Assembly (NCBI RefSeq): GCF_018362975.1
Contig: NZ_CP074371.1
Coordinates: 496,001 to 560,000, forward strand
DNA: 64,000 bases
Source of the DNA: Nocardia tengchongensis
Lineage (GTDB): Bacteria > Actinomycetota > Actinomycetes > Mycobacteriales > Mycobacteriaceae
Direction: 5' to 3'
Numbering within the stretch: the first letter of the stretch is position 1; every line of letters begins with the position of its first letter. Positions 16,481 to 25,769 of the stretch are shown here, in pieces. A program made the translations under genes and the position numbers. Under the pieces are notes generated by a model. The model had not been told where the DNA came from. It ran no database searches and saw nothing but the letters and a program-made list of their open reading frames with translations.

Positions 16481-18100
16481 TCAGACCTCCTGGAGTTTGC
16501 GCTTGAGCACCTTGCCGGTGGGGTTGCGGGGCAGTTCGTTCAGGAAGACCACCTCGCGCGGCACCTTGTAGCGCGCCAGGTTGTCCTTCACGAATTCCTT
16601 GACCTGCGTCTCGGTGCAGGATTGCCCGTCGTGGACGACGACGAAAGCTTTGAGGCGCGCGCCGAACTGCTCGTCGGCGACGCCGATGACGGCCGCTTCC
16701 CGGACTGCCGGATGCGTGTACAGCAGTTCCTCGACCTCGGCGGGGAAGACGTTCTCGCCGCCGGAGACGATCATGTCGTCGTCGCGTCCGTCGATGAAAA
16801 GCCGTCCTGCGCTGTCGAAGTGGCCGACGTCGCCGGAGGACATCAGGCCGCGGACGAATTCCTTGGTGCCGCCGCCGGTGTAGCCCTCGAACTGGATGCT
16901 GTTGCCGACGAAGATGCGTCCGGTCGCGCCGTTGGGCACCGTCCGTCCCTGGTCGTCGAGGATCTCGACTCGCGCCCCGAGGACCGGTTTGCCCACGCAG
17001 CCTGGCTCTTCGGCGAGATCGGCGGGGGTGGCGATGGTGGCGTAGGCGACCTCGGTCGACCCGTACAGGTTGTAGACGACCGGCCCGAAGGCGGCGGTCA
17101 CCTCGGTGCAGAGTTGCGCGCCGAGCTGGGATCCGGCGACGAACACGATGCGCAGTGCGGACAGGTCCCGCCCGGCCAGCGCCTGCCCGCCCAGGTCCAT
17201 CATGCGGGCGAGCATGACCGGCACCGCGATGACGGTGGTGGCCCGATGCCGGGCGATCGAGTCGATGGCGGCCTGCGGGTCGAAGCGGCGGCGGATCACC
17301 AGGGTGGAGCCGAAGCCGAGGGTCAATACGGCGCAGGCGAATCCGAGGGTGTGGAACATGGGGGCGCAGCATTCGGTCACCTCGTTCACCCGAAACGGGA
17401 CCTTCGACAGCAGACCGCCCAGCGAGAGCAGCGATTTCGGTTCCGCGCGCGGCGCGCCCTTCGGGGTGCCGGTGGTGCCGCTGGTCAGCAGGATGATCTT
17501 GGGTTCGGCGCCGGGCGCGGGCGGCGCGTCGGGTGAGCCGGTGGCGATGAGGAATTCGAGGCTGTCCTCGCGCGGCTGCTCGGTCCAGGCCCGGTAGCTG
17601 CCGCGCTTGGGGCGCACCTCGCCGAGCAGGTCGGCGTACTCGTCGTCGTAGACGAGCAGGTCGGTGCCTTCCCGGGACGCGACGTCGCGGATCTGCGGCG
17701 CCGCGAAATCGGTGTTGAGCAGGATGATCCGGGCCCCGCACTTGGCGGCGGCGAAGATGGCGTCGAGCAGGCCGCGATGATTGCGGGCCAGCACGGCCAC
17801 GCCCTCCCGGGGCTTCAGCCCGCGTTCGCGCCACGCGTTGGCCAGCCGATTCGAGCGGTCCTCGAGCTCGGCGAAGGTCAATTCCCCCAACTCGTCGATC
17901 ACCGCGGTGCGGCCGCCGAATCGCGCGGCCGACAACCGCAGCCCGGCCGCCAGCGTCCCGTACCGCAGCATCGCGGTGGCCGCCACCACCAGCGCCACCG
18001 GCGATTCCACCCGCGCGAGCCCGGCCCCCACGGCCAGCCGAGCCGACTCCGCCTCCAGGTAGGCCCGCTCCCCCACCGATTTGATCAGCCCGAATGTCAT
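16481..18100 (-). CDS. Acyl-CoA ligase, FadD family (FadD12-like)
   Basis: A 539-residue ANL-superfamily enzyme that activates a fatty acid with ATP and CoA. Motifs: ILLTSGTTGTPKG (about 205-217), the YGSTE substrate/AMP motif, SGDVGHFD, GRDDDMIVSGGENVFP, and the catalytic Lys in PTGKVLKRKLQEV at the C-terminus. Length and the N-terminus before the ligase fold resemble mycobacterial FadD12-type ligases; this is from memory and not tested. Located between the kinase and a second FadD-type ligase on the same strand but separated from the latter by a terminator. Confidence 0.92.
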   Translation of the reverse strand: MTFGLIKSVGERAYLEAESARLAVGAGLARVESPVALVVAATAMLRYGTLAAGLRLSAARFGGRTAVIDELGELTFAELEDRSNRLANAWRERGLKPREGVAVLARNHRGLLDAIFAAAKCGARIILLNTDFAAPQIRDVASREGTDLLVYDDEYADLLGEVRPKRGSYRAWTEQPREDSLEFLIATGSPDAPPAPGAEPKIILLTSGTTGTPKGAPRAEPKSLLSLGGLLSKVPFRVNEVTECCAPMFHTLGFACAVLTLGFGSTLVIRRRFDPQAAIDSIARHRATTVIAVPVMLARMMDLGGQALAGRDLSALRIVFVAGSQLGAQLCTEVTAAFGPVVYNLYGSTEVAYATIATPADLAEEPGCVGKPVLGARVEILDDQGRTVPNGATGRIFVGNSIQFEGYTGGGTKEFVRGLMSSGDVGHFDSAGRLFIDGRDDDMIVSGGENVFPAEVEELLYTHPAVREAAVIGVADEQFGARLKAFVVVHDGQSCTETQVKEFVKDNLARYKVPREVVFLNELPRNPTGKVLKRKLQEV

Positions 18101-18276
18101 GCGCGACCACCCTGTTTCGATTCCACCCCGGACCTCCTCGTCCGCCCCCGCAGATTGCGGGCACCTGCCCTCAAACTAACGCTACGGCCCCGAACCCGCG
18201 ACCGGAACTGTCGGGCGAAGCCGAATCAGGCCCTGCGGCCAGGCGCGCCCGACCGGAACCGTCGGGACACGAAAAT

Positions 18277-18312
18277 GCCGGTGCGCCCGCCAGTTTCGGC
18301 GGGCGCACCGGC
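18277..18312 (-). terminator. Terminator after the FadD14-like ligase gene
   Basis: Perfect 15-bp stem (GCCGGTGCGCCCGCC and its complement) around a 6-base loop, starting about 10 bp after the stop codon. Confidence 0.75.
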
Positions 18313-18322
18313 CGACAGTAGA

Positions 18323-19960
18323 TCAGGCCAGCGTGACGACGGTCAGGGAGCCGTCGGCGTGCTGGGCGCGCAGCCGCTTCTTGTCGAATTTCCCGACACT
18401 GGTCTTGGGGACCTCGGCGATGAAGGTCCAGTGTTCGGGCAGCTGCCACTTGGCGAACTTGGGGGCGATGAAGTCGCGCAGCTCTTCGGGTTTGGCCGCG
18501 GAGCCGTCGATCAGCACGATGGCGACCAGGGGGCGCTCGTCCCACTTCTCGTCGGGGATGCCGATGACGGCGGCCTCGGCGACGGCCGGGTGGCCCATGA
18601 CGGCGTTCTCCAGGTCCACCGAGGAGATCCATTCGCCGCCGGACTTGATGACGTCCTTGGAGCGGTCGACCAGGGTGAGGTAGCCGTTGGGGCTGATCTT
18701 GCCGACGTCACCGGTGCGCAGCCAGCCGTCGTGGAACTTGTCGGGGTCGACCTCGCCGCCCGAGGGCGAGTAGTAGGCGCCGGTGATCCACGGGCCGCGA
18801 ACCTCCAACTCGCCCAGCGATTCCCCGTCGTTGGGCAGCACCGAACCGTCGTCGGCGACCAGGCGGGCCTGCACGCCGGCCGGGAAGCGGCCCTGGGTGT
18901 AGCGGTAACTCCAGGCCTCGTCGCCCTCGGCGCCGGCGGGCGGGTGCGCGACCGAACCCAGCGGGGAGGTCTCGGTCATGCCCCAGGCGTGCAGCAGCTT
19001 GACGCCGTGCCGCTCCTGGAAGGCCTGCATCATCGACGGCGGCACGGCCGCGCCGCCCACCACGCACGTGCGCAGGTGCGAGATGTCCTGCGGTTGCGCC
19101 TGCAGTCCGGCGAGCACGCCGCCCCAGATGGTGGGGACGGCGGCGGCGAAGGTCGGCTTGGCGGCGGCCATCATCTCCAGCAGCGGGGCGGGCTGCAGGA
19201 AGCGGTCGGGCATCAGCACATTCGCGCCCGACATCATGGCGGCGTACGGGATGCCCCAGGCGTTGGCGTGGAACAGCGGCACGATGGCGAGCACCGTGTC
19301 GGCGGCGTCGAAGCCCATGCCGTTGGGCGAGATCACCTGCATGGCGTGCAGCCAGTTGGAGCGGTGCGAGTAGACGACGCCCTTGGGGTCGCCGGTGGTG
19401 CCGGAGGTGTAGCACATGCCGGCCGCGGAACGCTCGTCGATGACCGGGAAGTCGTAGCTGTCGGACTGGGCGTCGAGCAGCTCGCGGTAGGAGTGCACGG
19501 TGACGCCCTCGGGTGCCTGCAGTGCGGCCGCGTCGCCATTGGCGACGATCACGTGGCGGACCGTCTTCAGGTTGGGCAGGTACTGGGCGAACATCGGCAG
19601 CAGGGAGCCGTCGACGATCACGACCTGGTCCTCGGCGTGGTTGGCCACGAATACCAGCTGTTCGGGGAACAGGCGGATGTTCAGGGCGTGCAGCACCGCG
19701 CCCATCGCGGGCACCGCGATGTAGGCGACCATGTGCTCGTTGTTGTTCCACATGAAGGTGCCGACTCGGTCGCCGACGCCGATGCCCAGGTCACGCAGGG
19801 CATTGGCGAGCCGGGCCGCGTCCTGGCCGACCTCACGATAGGTCTGGGTGCGCAAGCCGTCCCCGGTCCAGGTGGAGACATGACTGTCGCCCTGGAAGGT
19901 GGAGGCGTAGCGCAGCAGTGTCGCGAGTGACAGCTGCTCGTCCTGCATGGTGCTCAACAT
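18323..19960 (-). CDS. Fatty-acid-CoA ligase, FadD family (FadD14-like)
   Basis: A 545-residue ANL enzyme. Motifs: [52 protein letters not shown], and the C-terminal catalytic Lys in [11 protein letters not shown]. The [12 protein letters not shown] motif is typical of medium/long-chain fatty-acid ligases used in beta-oxidation. Start ATG 19960 (MLSTMQDE) with AAGGAG in front; an internal ATG at 19948 is possible. The upstream DNA contains two GTGACTC direct repeats (19989-20009), a possible operator. Resemblance to mycobacterial FadD14 is from memory. Confidence 0.93.
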   Translation of the reverse strand: MLSTMQDEQLSLATLLRYASTFQGDSHVSTWTGDGLRTQTYREVGQDAARLANALRDLGIGVGDRVGTFMWNNNEHMVAYIAVPAMGAVLHALNIRLFPEQLVFVANHAEDQVVIVDGSLLPMFAQYLPNLKTVRHVIVANGDAAALQAPEGVTVHSYRELLDAQSDSYDFPVIDERSAAGMCYTSGTTGDPKGVVYSHRSNWLHAMQVISPNGMGFDAADTVLAIVPLFHANAWGIPYAAMMSGANVLMPDRFLQPAPLLEMMAAAKPTFAAAVPTIWGGVLAGLQAQPQDISHLRTCVVGGAAVPPSMMQAFQERHGVKLLHAWGMTETSPLGSVAHPPAGAEGDEAWSYRYTQGRFPAGVQARLVADDGSVLPNDGESLGELEVRGPWITGAYYSPSGGEVDPDKFHDGWLRTGDVGKISPNGYLTLVDRSKDVIKSGGEWISSVDLENAVMGHPAVAEAAVIGIPDEKWDERPLVAIVLIDGSAAKPEELRDFIAPKFAKWQLPEHWTFIAEVPKTSVGKFDKKRLRAQHADGSLTVVTLA

Positions 19961-20463
19961 TTCCCAACCGCTCCTTGCACGTACCTACGAGTCACGTGAA
20001 CTGAGTCACTTCCGGGAGCCTAGCCGAATTCGGACATGCGTGAACGGGCCCCGCGAGAAGACTCGGGCTGCGGACGACGAACCCCACCCTCGCCGTCCGC
20101 AGCCCGTTACCGACCGCCCGCCGCCCAACACGACGACCAGCCGGTTCCGCGGTCCTGATCAGCGACTTCGACCCGCTGACGACGCCCCCTGCGGCGGCGC
20201 AGAATAGCCAATCACTAACCAGGACAAGCAAATTGGAGCAAGAACTTCCGTGAATATAGGGAGTGTGACACCGGGCTGTCCAGTCGGCGACAGCGTCGCA
20301 GGTCAGACGGCGCTCACTGACCCGGACAGTGGGCAGTGAGCCGAGTCCGTGGGCAACGATTGACATCCCGGACCCGACCGGCAACCCGATGTGGCCGAAA
20401 ATACCGATTCACTGACCGGCGATGTCTGCATGACCAGCGGGAATGCGCCCTACCGTTGCTGAT
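19961..20463. other. Long divergent intergenic region
   Basis: About 500 bp between divergent genes. Apart from the two GTGACTC repeats near the FadD14-like start I see no gene, RNA or strong structure; short frames here have poor codon use. Confidence 0.5.
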
Positions 20464-21933
20464 ATGCAGCGAGAGCCGTCCATTCTGATCATCGGTGCCG
20501 GATTCGCCGGACTCGGCATGGCGCTGGAATTGCAGCGCCACGGCCTGACCAACTTCACGATTCTGGAGAAGGCCGCCGACCTGGGCGGGGTGTGGCGGGA
20601 GAACACCTATCCGGGTGCGGCCTGCGATGTGCCGTCGCCGCTGTACTCGTGGTCGTTCGAGCCCAAGTCCGATTGGCCGCGCCGGTTCTCGCAGCAGCGC
20701 GACATCCACGAGTACATGCGGACGGTCGCCGAGAAGCACGATCTGCCGTCCAAGATCGAATTCGGGACCGAGGTGGTGGACGCCGAGTTCGACGAGGCGG
20801 GCAGCCTGTGGCGGGTGCGCACCGCCGACGGCGTCACCCGGGTGGCCGACGTGCTGATCCCCGCGGTCGGTCAGCTGTCCCGTCCCGCCATGCCGAATCT
20901 GCCCGGCATCGACTCCTTCACCGGTGCGGCGTTCCACTCCGCCGAATGGGATCATTCGGTGGATCTGACCGGCAAGCGGGTCGCCTGTATCGGCACGGGA
21001 GCCAGTGCCATCCAATACATTCCGGCGATTCAGCCGAAGGTCGAGCACCTGACCCTGTTCCAGCGGTCGGCCGCCTGGGTGCTGCCCAAGTTCGACGTCG
21101 AGTACACGCCGGTGCATCACGCCCTGTTCGAGCACGTGCCCGGCGCGCGGCTGGCGGAACGCTTCGCCATCTGGGCGTTCTTCGAGGTGATGGCGTTGGC
21201 GCTCACCGATATCCCGGCCATCAAGACCCCGGTGATCGCGATCGCGGACCGGCACCGCGACAAGCAGGTGCCCGATGCGGCGTTGCGCGCCAAGCTGACT
21301 CCGGATTACGCGGCCGGCTGCAAGCGCGGACTGTTCTCCAACGAGTACTTCCCCGCCTTGTCGCAGCCAAATGTGAGCGTGGAGACCACGGCGATCGAAG
21401 CCGTGACCCCCAACGGGATTCGCACCGCGGACGGCGTGGAGCATCCGGTCGACGTCATCGTCTACGGCACCGGTTTCAAGGGCACGGAATTCCTGGCCCC
21501 CATGAATATCTATGGCCTGCAGGGCCGCAAGCTGGCCGACGAGTGGTCCCCCGAGGGCGCCCGCGCCTTCCTGGGCATGTCGGTCCCCGGCTTCCCGAAC
21601 CTGTTCCTCATGTACGGCCCGAACACCAACGTCGGTTCCGGCTCGATCATCTACATGCTCGAGTCCCAGTCCCGCTACATCCGCCAGGTAGTCGAGTACC
21701 TGTCCCGCCGCCCCGGCCTGGCCCTGGCCGCCACCCCCGAGGCCGACGAGTCCTGGGACGCCTGGCTCCAGCGCCGCCTGAAGGACACCCCCTGGAACTT
21801 CTGCTCCAGCTGGTACCGCAACGCCTCGGGCCGCATCACCAACAACTGGCCCGGCGCCACCCTCCTCTACCGCTGGAAGACAACCAAATTCACCCCCTCC
21901 GCCTACCAGGAATCCCACCCCACCGGCCGCTGA
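20464..21933 (+). CDS. Flavin-containing / Baeyer-Villiger-type monooxygenase
   Basis: A 489-residue (or 496 if the ATG at 20443 is used) FAD- and NADPH-dependent monooxygenase. The first Rossmann motif GAGFAG is at residues 11-16, close to the N-terminus, which favours the 20464 start. The segment FTGAAFHSAEWDH followed by LTGKRVACIGTGAS matches the Baeyer-Villiger fingerprint and second nucleotide-binding motif, with Ser for the usual Thr. Likely oxidises ketones or steroids; mycobacterial relatives activate ethionamide-like drugs. Codon use becomes very C-rich in the last 200 bp. The tRNA gene follows 100 bp downstream. Confidence 0.9.
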   Translation: MQREPSILIIGAGFAGLGMALELQRHGLTNFTILEKAADLGGVWRENTYPGAACDVPSPLYSWSFEPKSDWPRRFSQQRDIHEYMRTVAEKHDLPSKIEFGTEVVDAEFDEAGSLWRVRTADGVTRVADVLIPAVGQLSRPAMPNLPGIDSFTGAAFHSAEWDHSVDLTGKRVACIGTGASAIQYIPAIQPKVEHLTLFQRSAAWVLPKFDVEYTPVHHALFEHVPGARLAERFAIWAFFEVMALALTDIPAIKTPVIAIADRHRDKQVPDAALRAKLTPDYAAGCKRGLFSNEYFPALSQPNVSVETTAIEAVTPNGIRTADGVEHPVDVIVYGTGFKGTEFLAPMNIYGLQGRKLADEWSPEGARAFLGMSVPGFPNLFLMYGPNTNVGSGSIIYMLESQSRYIRQVVEYLSRRPGLALAATPEADESWDAWLQRRLKDTPWNFCSSWYRNASGRITNNWPGATLLYRWKTTKFTPSAYQESHPTGR

Positions 21934-22034
21934 CCCACCCCACCCCCGCTCACACCCACCATTCCCGAGCGGATGCGCCCCTCCGCCACCCCACCAGGTA
22001 GACTCCCCACGACCCGGCCACCGCCGGGCCGTCA

Positions 22035-22107
22035 GCCCTCGTAGCTCAGGGGATAGAGCACCGCTCTCCTAAAGCGGGTGTCGCAGGTTCGAATCCTGCC
22101 GAGGGCA
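22035..22107 (+). tRNA. tRNA-Arg (anticodon CCT)
   Basis: A 73-base cloverleaf: acceptor GCCCTCG paired with CGAGGGC, D arm GCTC/GAGC, anticodon stem CCGCT/AGCGG with loop CTCCTAA, T arm GCAGG/CCTGC with TTCGAAT. CCA is not encoded. The genes to its right are accessory in character, consistent with a tRNA used as an integration site, but no copy of the tRNA 3' end is seen elsewhere in the window. Confidence 0.97.
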
Positions 22108-22157
22108 CACTTTCCACCAGCGTGACTGGTCGCTTCGAGATCACCCGCAGGGCGCCG

Positions 22158-22397
22158 CTACTCGCCACGGAACAGTTCCATCAACTCATCTGTGCTCATC
22201 GACGTAGTCGCCCGCCCGCGCATATGCCCCGTCAGACGCTTACCCCGCCGCTGCACCCCTTCCCGGCGCACGATCCGCAACGTGTTGCCGACCTCGACAA
22301 CCTCGACCTCGTCCCCTTCCTCCAGCGCGTACTTCCGGCGCAATTCGGCGGGAATGGTCACCTGCCCCTTGCTGTTGAGCCGCATCGGACACCCCAT
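22158..22397 (-). CDS. AbrB/MazE-family (SpoVT-AbrB) antitoxin-like protein
   Basis: A 79-residue protein whose N-terminal MRLNSKGQVTIPAELRRKY is the typical swapped-hairpin AbrB DNA-binding fold; the rest (RGRATTSMSTDELMELFRGE) looks like the toxin-binding tail of VapB antitoxins. An internal ATG five codons in may be the true start. No PIN-type toxin gene follows: the next feature downstream on this strand is the tRNA. It therefore looks like an orphan antitoxin, left over or acting in trans. Confidence 0.82.
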   Translation of the reverse strand: MGCPMRLNSKGQVTIPAELRRKYALEEGDEVEVVEVGNTLRIVRREGVQRRGKRLTGHMRGRATTSMSTDELMELFRGE

Positions 22398-22467
22398 CTC
22401 GTACGGACTACATCAGATACGTAATAGCACCCGGCCAGGGCGGCAGGGACCGGGATCGAGGGGTCGA

Positions 22468-22719
22468 TCAGGCTGCGCTGCGGTGTGACGGCGGCCTTCG
22501 GGCGGGCCTTGTGCCCGTCGCTGGCCGCGGTCGTATCGCGCCGGCAGCAGCGGCCCATCGCTCCCGTTCGATCCGCGCTCTGATCGCGCCCACGCTGTTC
22601 TCCGGGGGTATTCGCTGCGGCCAGAGCGCGACCCGGAGCAGTGCGCCGCCGGGGACCAGGAACGCCAACATCCATCCCAAGAACAGGGCAGCCTCATGGT
22701 GGGCCAGGTAATTCATCAT
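22468..22719 (-). CDS. Small membrane protein of the duplicated two-gene cassette (copy 1)
   Basis: 83 residues with one clear hydrophobic segment (about 10-32) followed by a basic tail. The segment RIPPENSVGAIRARIERER is shared almost unchanged with the protein at 35977-36228, which has the same length. The start overlaps the stop of its partner gene by 4 bp (ATGA), so the two are translationally coupled. No known function. Confidence 0.7.
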   Translation of the reverse strand: MMNYLAHHEAALFLGWMLAFLVPGGALLRVALWPQRIPPENSVGAIRARIERERWAAAAGAIRPRPATGTRPARRPPSHRSAA

Positions 22720-22994
22720 CGCTCCAGTTCCTCCTGTTCGACATCTGCTGGACTCCAGCTCTTTTCAAGGACGACCGGTGGAGCCGCATCGATGACGGTC
22801 ACGCCCAGCGATTCGAGGGCCGAGACGTCGACCTCCAGCTCGCGCAGCTGCGCCAGGTACTCATCCATCGGCACGGGCCACCCGTCCGCCCCAACCACCG
22901 ACCACGACCCATCCGAGCCCTGGAGGTAGCGACCTCCGGACTCGATACCGGGCGGCGCAGATTGTCTTGCGGGCCACGGCCTTCGGCGGCTCAT
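22716..22994 (-). CDS. Small conserved protein (SVVGADGWPVPMDEY family), cassette copy 1
   Basis: 92 residues with the conserved core GSWSVVGADGWPVPMDEY and the ending VTVIDAAPPVVLEKSW. A paralogue lies at 36225-36482. AGGAGG precedes the ATG. The gene is divergent from the HTH-sensor gene, and three GTTTA-N7-TAAAC sites lie in the shared promoter. Function unknown; probably cytoplasmic. Confidence 0.72.
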   Translation of the reverse strand: MSRRRPWPARQSAPPGIESGGRYLQGSDGSWSVVGADGWPVPMDEYLAQLRELEVDVSALESLGVTVIDAAPPVVLEKSWSPADVEQEELER

Positions 22995-23044
22995 CGGGCG
23001 TACCTCCTGACCTGCACGACGACCCCCTAGTCAACGCTTCATCT

Positions 23045-23149
23045 GTTTATGCCCCCTAAACTCACCAATCAGACAGTTGGAGGTGCGGTTTAGAGGGGGT
23101 AAACAAGAGCATACGCTGAACGGGTGTCCGCCGTAAAGGGCCTCTAAAC
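23045..23149. promoter_or_regulatory. Three 17-bp operator-like repeats (GTTTA-N7-TAAAC)
   Basis: Sites at 23045-23061, 23088-23104 and 23133-23149, spaced 43 and 45 bp, about four helical turns. The first two have perfect GTTTA/TAAAC arms; the third begins GTAAA. TAAACT of the third site could be the -10 box of the HTH gene, whose GTG lies 8 bp after it, so the transcript may be leaderless. Autoregulation by the HTH protein is inferred. Confidence 0.6.
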
Positions 23150-23157
23150 TCGTACGC

Positions 23158-23991
23158 GTGGCTACCGCTGAGGAGTTCGAACAGGTCCGGAACGACCCGG
23201 ACCCCATTCGACGTGGTCAACGAGCCGCCGAGCTCATGATCATCTACCAACAGCGCGCTACCGAACTTGCCCGCCTACGAAAGGCCGCCATCGAGGAAGC
23301 CCATCGAAATGGCTTGAGCTACACAGAGATTGCCGATCAACTCGGCATCACCAAAGGGCGCATCAGCCAGATTCGATCTACCGCGCCCGGACCTGAACGC
23401 GCCTTCTTCGGGGTTGGCCCCGTGGCCGTGGGAATCCCCCGGCGATTCGGATTCGAGGAGGGACGTGAGCGCCCCTTCTTCGATGCGAACGATGAGGCCA
23501 CCCGCGAAGCCATCGAGGGCACGCTCACACGGCTTTCGCTGGCCAACAGCCGGTTCGCGATCGATCCGGACATGTCCGAGCCGCCGGCGGGTGACTCGGT
23601 GATCATCTGTGGGCCGAAGTCGGCGCCCATCGGACGACATCTGCTCGATGCCGATCCGGTGCTCGACTTCGAGCGCACCGAGGAAGCTTGGGGGATAACC
23701 GATTCCCGGAGCGGCCACCGCCACCGCTCTCCGTACCGCCTCGATAGCTCGGTTCGAACCGACCTCGGCTACTTCTCCCGGCGACGAGAGGCGGGCCGGG
23801 TACTCGTTCATATCGCAGGCATCACCAGCATTGGCTCGCTGGGCGTGGCGCACTGGCTGGATCGGAATCTCAACGAGGTATTCAGCGCATCTTCGACCTT
23901 CATCAGCGGGGTCGTCGAATGCGACTTCGATGCTGACTTCGCCGTCACCGACAGTCGCATGGTCGCCGGTCCGTACTCGGAAAACCCGTGA
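23158..23991 (+). CDS. HTH regulator fused to an actinobacterial sensor-like domain
   Basis: 277 residues. Residues ~50-72 (NGLSYTEIADQLGITKGRIS) form a sigma-70 region-4-like helix-turn-helix. The C-terminal half has VIICGPKSAP (148-157), FERTEEAWGITD, SGHRHRSPYR, and HIAGITSIGSLGVAHWL (218-234). I recognise this as a recurring actinobacterial domain of unknown ligand, not as an enzyme. The GTG start at 23158 has no Shine-Dalgarno sequence but follows a possible -10 box directly. It overlaps the PP2C gene by 4 bp (GTGA). With the divergent small genes and three operators it forms a compact control locus in the accessory zone. Confidence 0.8.
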   Translation: MATAEEFEQVRNDPDPIRRGQRAAELMIIYQQRATELARLRKAAIEEAHRNGLSYTEIADQLGITKGRISQIRSTAPGPERAFFGVGPVAVGIPRRFGFEEGRERPFFDANDEATREAIEGTLTRLSLANSRFAIDPDMSEPPAGDSVIICGPKSAPIGRHLLDADPVLDFERTEEAWGITDSRSGHRHRSPYRLDSSVRTDLGYFSRRREAGRVLVHIAGITSIGSLGVAHWLDRNLNEVFSASSTFISGVVECDFDADFAVTDSRMVAGPYSENP

Positions 23992-24779
23992 AGGTCACCA
24001 CGGCTCAGCTACCCGCCGAAGCGGACGAAGATCGAGTACTCGTCACCGATCATGCCGTGATCATGCTCGACGGCGCCACCGCCCATGACCCAGCCATGCC
24101 GGCAGCTCGCGAATACGTAGACACTCTCGGCACCGAGCTCCACAGTCGAATCGAGCACCCCGGCGATCTACGAGACATCCTCGCCGAGGCCATTTCTGCC
24201 ACCGCGGATCACCTCCGGTTGCATGCCGGCGGCGCACCATCGAGCACTGTCGCACTGCTCCGCGTCTCCGAGGATCTGGCCGAGATCCTCACTCTCGGTG
24301 ATTCTCCGGTGGTCGTCGGCCGAGCGGACAACGACTTCGACATCGTGACCGACACCCGCCTCGTCGACCTCCATCTGCCGGAGTCCAGGCAGTACCGAAG
24401 CAGGCTTGCATCCGGTACCGGCTACGACGAGACCCACTACGGCCTACTGCGATCACTCCAGCGCAAGCAGCGCGAACACCGAAACCGAGACGGTGGCTAC
24501 TGGATCGCCGAGACCGAACCCGATGCCGCCTATCGCGCCGTCACCGCGAGCTACCCCGTCGAATCTGTCCCATGGGTCGTGCTTGCTACAGACGGAGCCG
24601 CGAGCCCCCTTGCGCCGCTGAAGACCTCGTGGCCGGACATCGCGAAGATGGACGCAACCGGACTCCGCCAACTTCTCGAACGTGGTCGGCATTGGGAAGC
24701 CGCCCACGATCCAGATGGCCAACTCCAGCCACGTTCCAAGCGCCACGACGACATGACCATCGCCGTCGCCTTGCCGTAA
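23988..24779 (+). CDS. PP2C-like protein phosphatase
   Basis: 263 residues with PP2C-type metal-binding elements: DRVLVTDHAVIMLDGAT near the start (residues 15-31), VLATDGAAS (about 200-208), and HDDMTIAVAL at the C-terminus. Spacing is close to that of compact actinobacterial PP2C proteins. The start codon GTG overlaps the stop of the HTH-sensor gene, so the two are coupled. It may act on the HTH protein or a kinase elsewhere; no kinase is adjacent. Confidence 0.82.
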   Translation: MKVTTAQLPAEADEDRVLVTDHAVIMLDGATAHDPAMPAAREYVDTLGTELHSRIEHPGDLRDILAEAISATADHLRLHAGGAPSSTVALLRVSEDLAEILTLGDSPVVVGRADNDFDIVTDTRLVDLHLPESRQYRSRLASGTGYDETHYGLLRSLQRKQREHRNRDGGYWIAETEPDAAYRAVTASYPVESVPWVVLATDGAASPLAPLKTSWPDIAKMDATGLRQLLERGRHWEAAHDPDGQLQPRSKRHDDMTIAVALP

Positions 24780-24858
24780 CCCCTTGCGGCCGCCCCGTCT
24801 CCCCCGCATCTCTGGTCGCGATCCCGTTCGTTGCCAAATTTGGCTATACAGACTCGAG

Positions 24859-24881
24859 GGCGGCGCGCGGAGCGCGCCGCC
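24859..24881. terminator. Terminator hairpin between convergent genes
   Basis: Perfect 10-bp inverted repeat GGCGGCGCGC / GCGCGCCGCC with a 3-base loop, between the PP2C and methyltransferase stops. Confidence 0.65.
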
Positions 24882-24932
24882 CCGCGCTACGACCCGCGAC
24901 GGGCGTCAGGTGACGACGAGTCCTGACAGCGA

Positions 24933-25769
24933 CTACCGGCGCACCCACCCCTGGGCGACATCGGAGAGATTCCACCATGAAACATATTGGAGTGGAGTAG
25001 ATTTCAGCTCCCAACCTTCCGCCAGGGCATCGAAGAAGGCGTCATCACCGGTCTTGCCGCCCTTGGGTTCACCGATGAAGATCAGCCGCTGACCTCCGTG
25101 CGCCGCAAATCGCGCAAGGGCCTCGGAGGCCATCGGACTGCCCCATCCGGGCGGCCAGCACATCAGTAGCGTGTGATCGGCGTTCCCCGCGGTCCGGGCC
25201 GAGTACTGCTCCAAGTCGCCGACACTGTGCCAGATGTCGCGCTGACCGGCAGCGCCAGGGAACGAGATGTTGTCGGTGATATCCGGCGGCTCCGAGTCAT
25301 AGGCGTCTACCTTCACCCCCGCGTGCTCCAGCTGCGCCGCCCAATACCCGCGTCCTGCACCGAGTTCCACTACCGGACCGGCTTCACAGAACTCCCGGAC
25401 CCACGCGATCGTTTCGGGCGAGGGTATGGCGTACGCGTATCCGGCCTGGAGGATTGTCTGCGCGAACGCGAGCCGGGCGCTCCCGGACGGTTTGCCGCCG
25501 TCCACGACCCATCGCCCATCTCGCTCTGAGACTGCCGACTCCACGATGTCCCAGTATGGATTTCCACTCGAAGACTCGCCGCCCGTCATGTAGTGCACGA
25601 ACTTCAGGTCGAATGCTGCGTCGGCTTGCTGATCACCCGTGCCTGGCAGCATCGGTGCCGTCTCCAGGTACTCCGCGACCTTTGGATACTGAGCGCGCAA
25701 TCGCTGCTCGTCACCGAGTAGAGCGGCGAGCTCGCTCCGCCGCTCCGGAGTCAGCGTGAGATCAGCCAT
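24933..25769 (-). CDS. Class I SAM-dependent methyltransferase-like protein
   Basis: 278 residues. The glycine motif VVELGAGRGYWAAQLEHAG with an acidic residue after the next strand (VDAYDSE) is the usual SAM-binding start; TLLMCWPPGW is in the position of the catalytic (D/N)PP(Y/F/W)-like loop, and GQRLIFIGEPKGG follows. The first 120 residues have no motif I know. Substrate unknown: NPPY-type loops occur in N-methyltransferases, but here CWPP is atypical. Common as a stand-alone gene in actinobacterial accessory regions. Confidence 0.75.
   Translation of the reverse strand: MADLTLTPERRSELAALLGDEQRLRAQYPKVAEYLETAPMLPGTGDQQADAAFDLKFVHYMTGGESSSGNPYWDIVESAVSERDGRWVVDGGKPSGSARLAFAQTILQAGYAYAIPSPETIAWVREFCEAGPVVELGAGRGYWAAQLEHAGVKVDAYDSEPPDITDNISFPGAAGQRDIWHSVGDLEQYSARTAGNADHTLLMCWPPGWGSPMASEALARFAAHGGQRLIFIGEPKGGKTGDDAFFDALAEGWELKSTPLQYVSWWNLSDVAQGWVRR

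Noticed and set aside
19989..20009. Two GTGACTC direct repeats before the FadD14-like gene as a defined operator
   Set aside because: Only two short copies and no regulator gene nearby; noted in the region entry but not called as a site.
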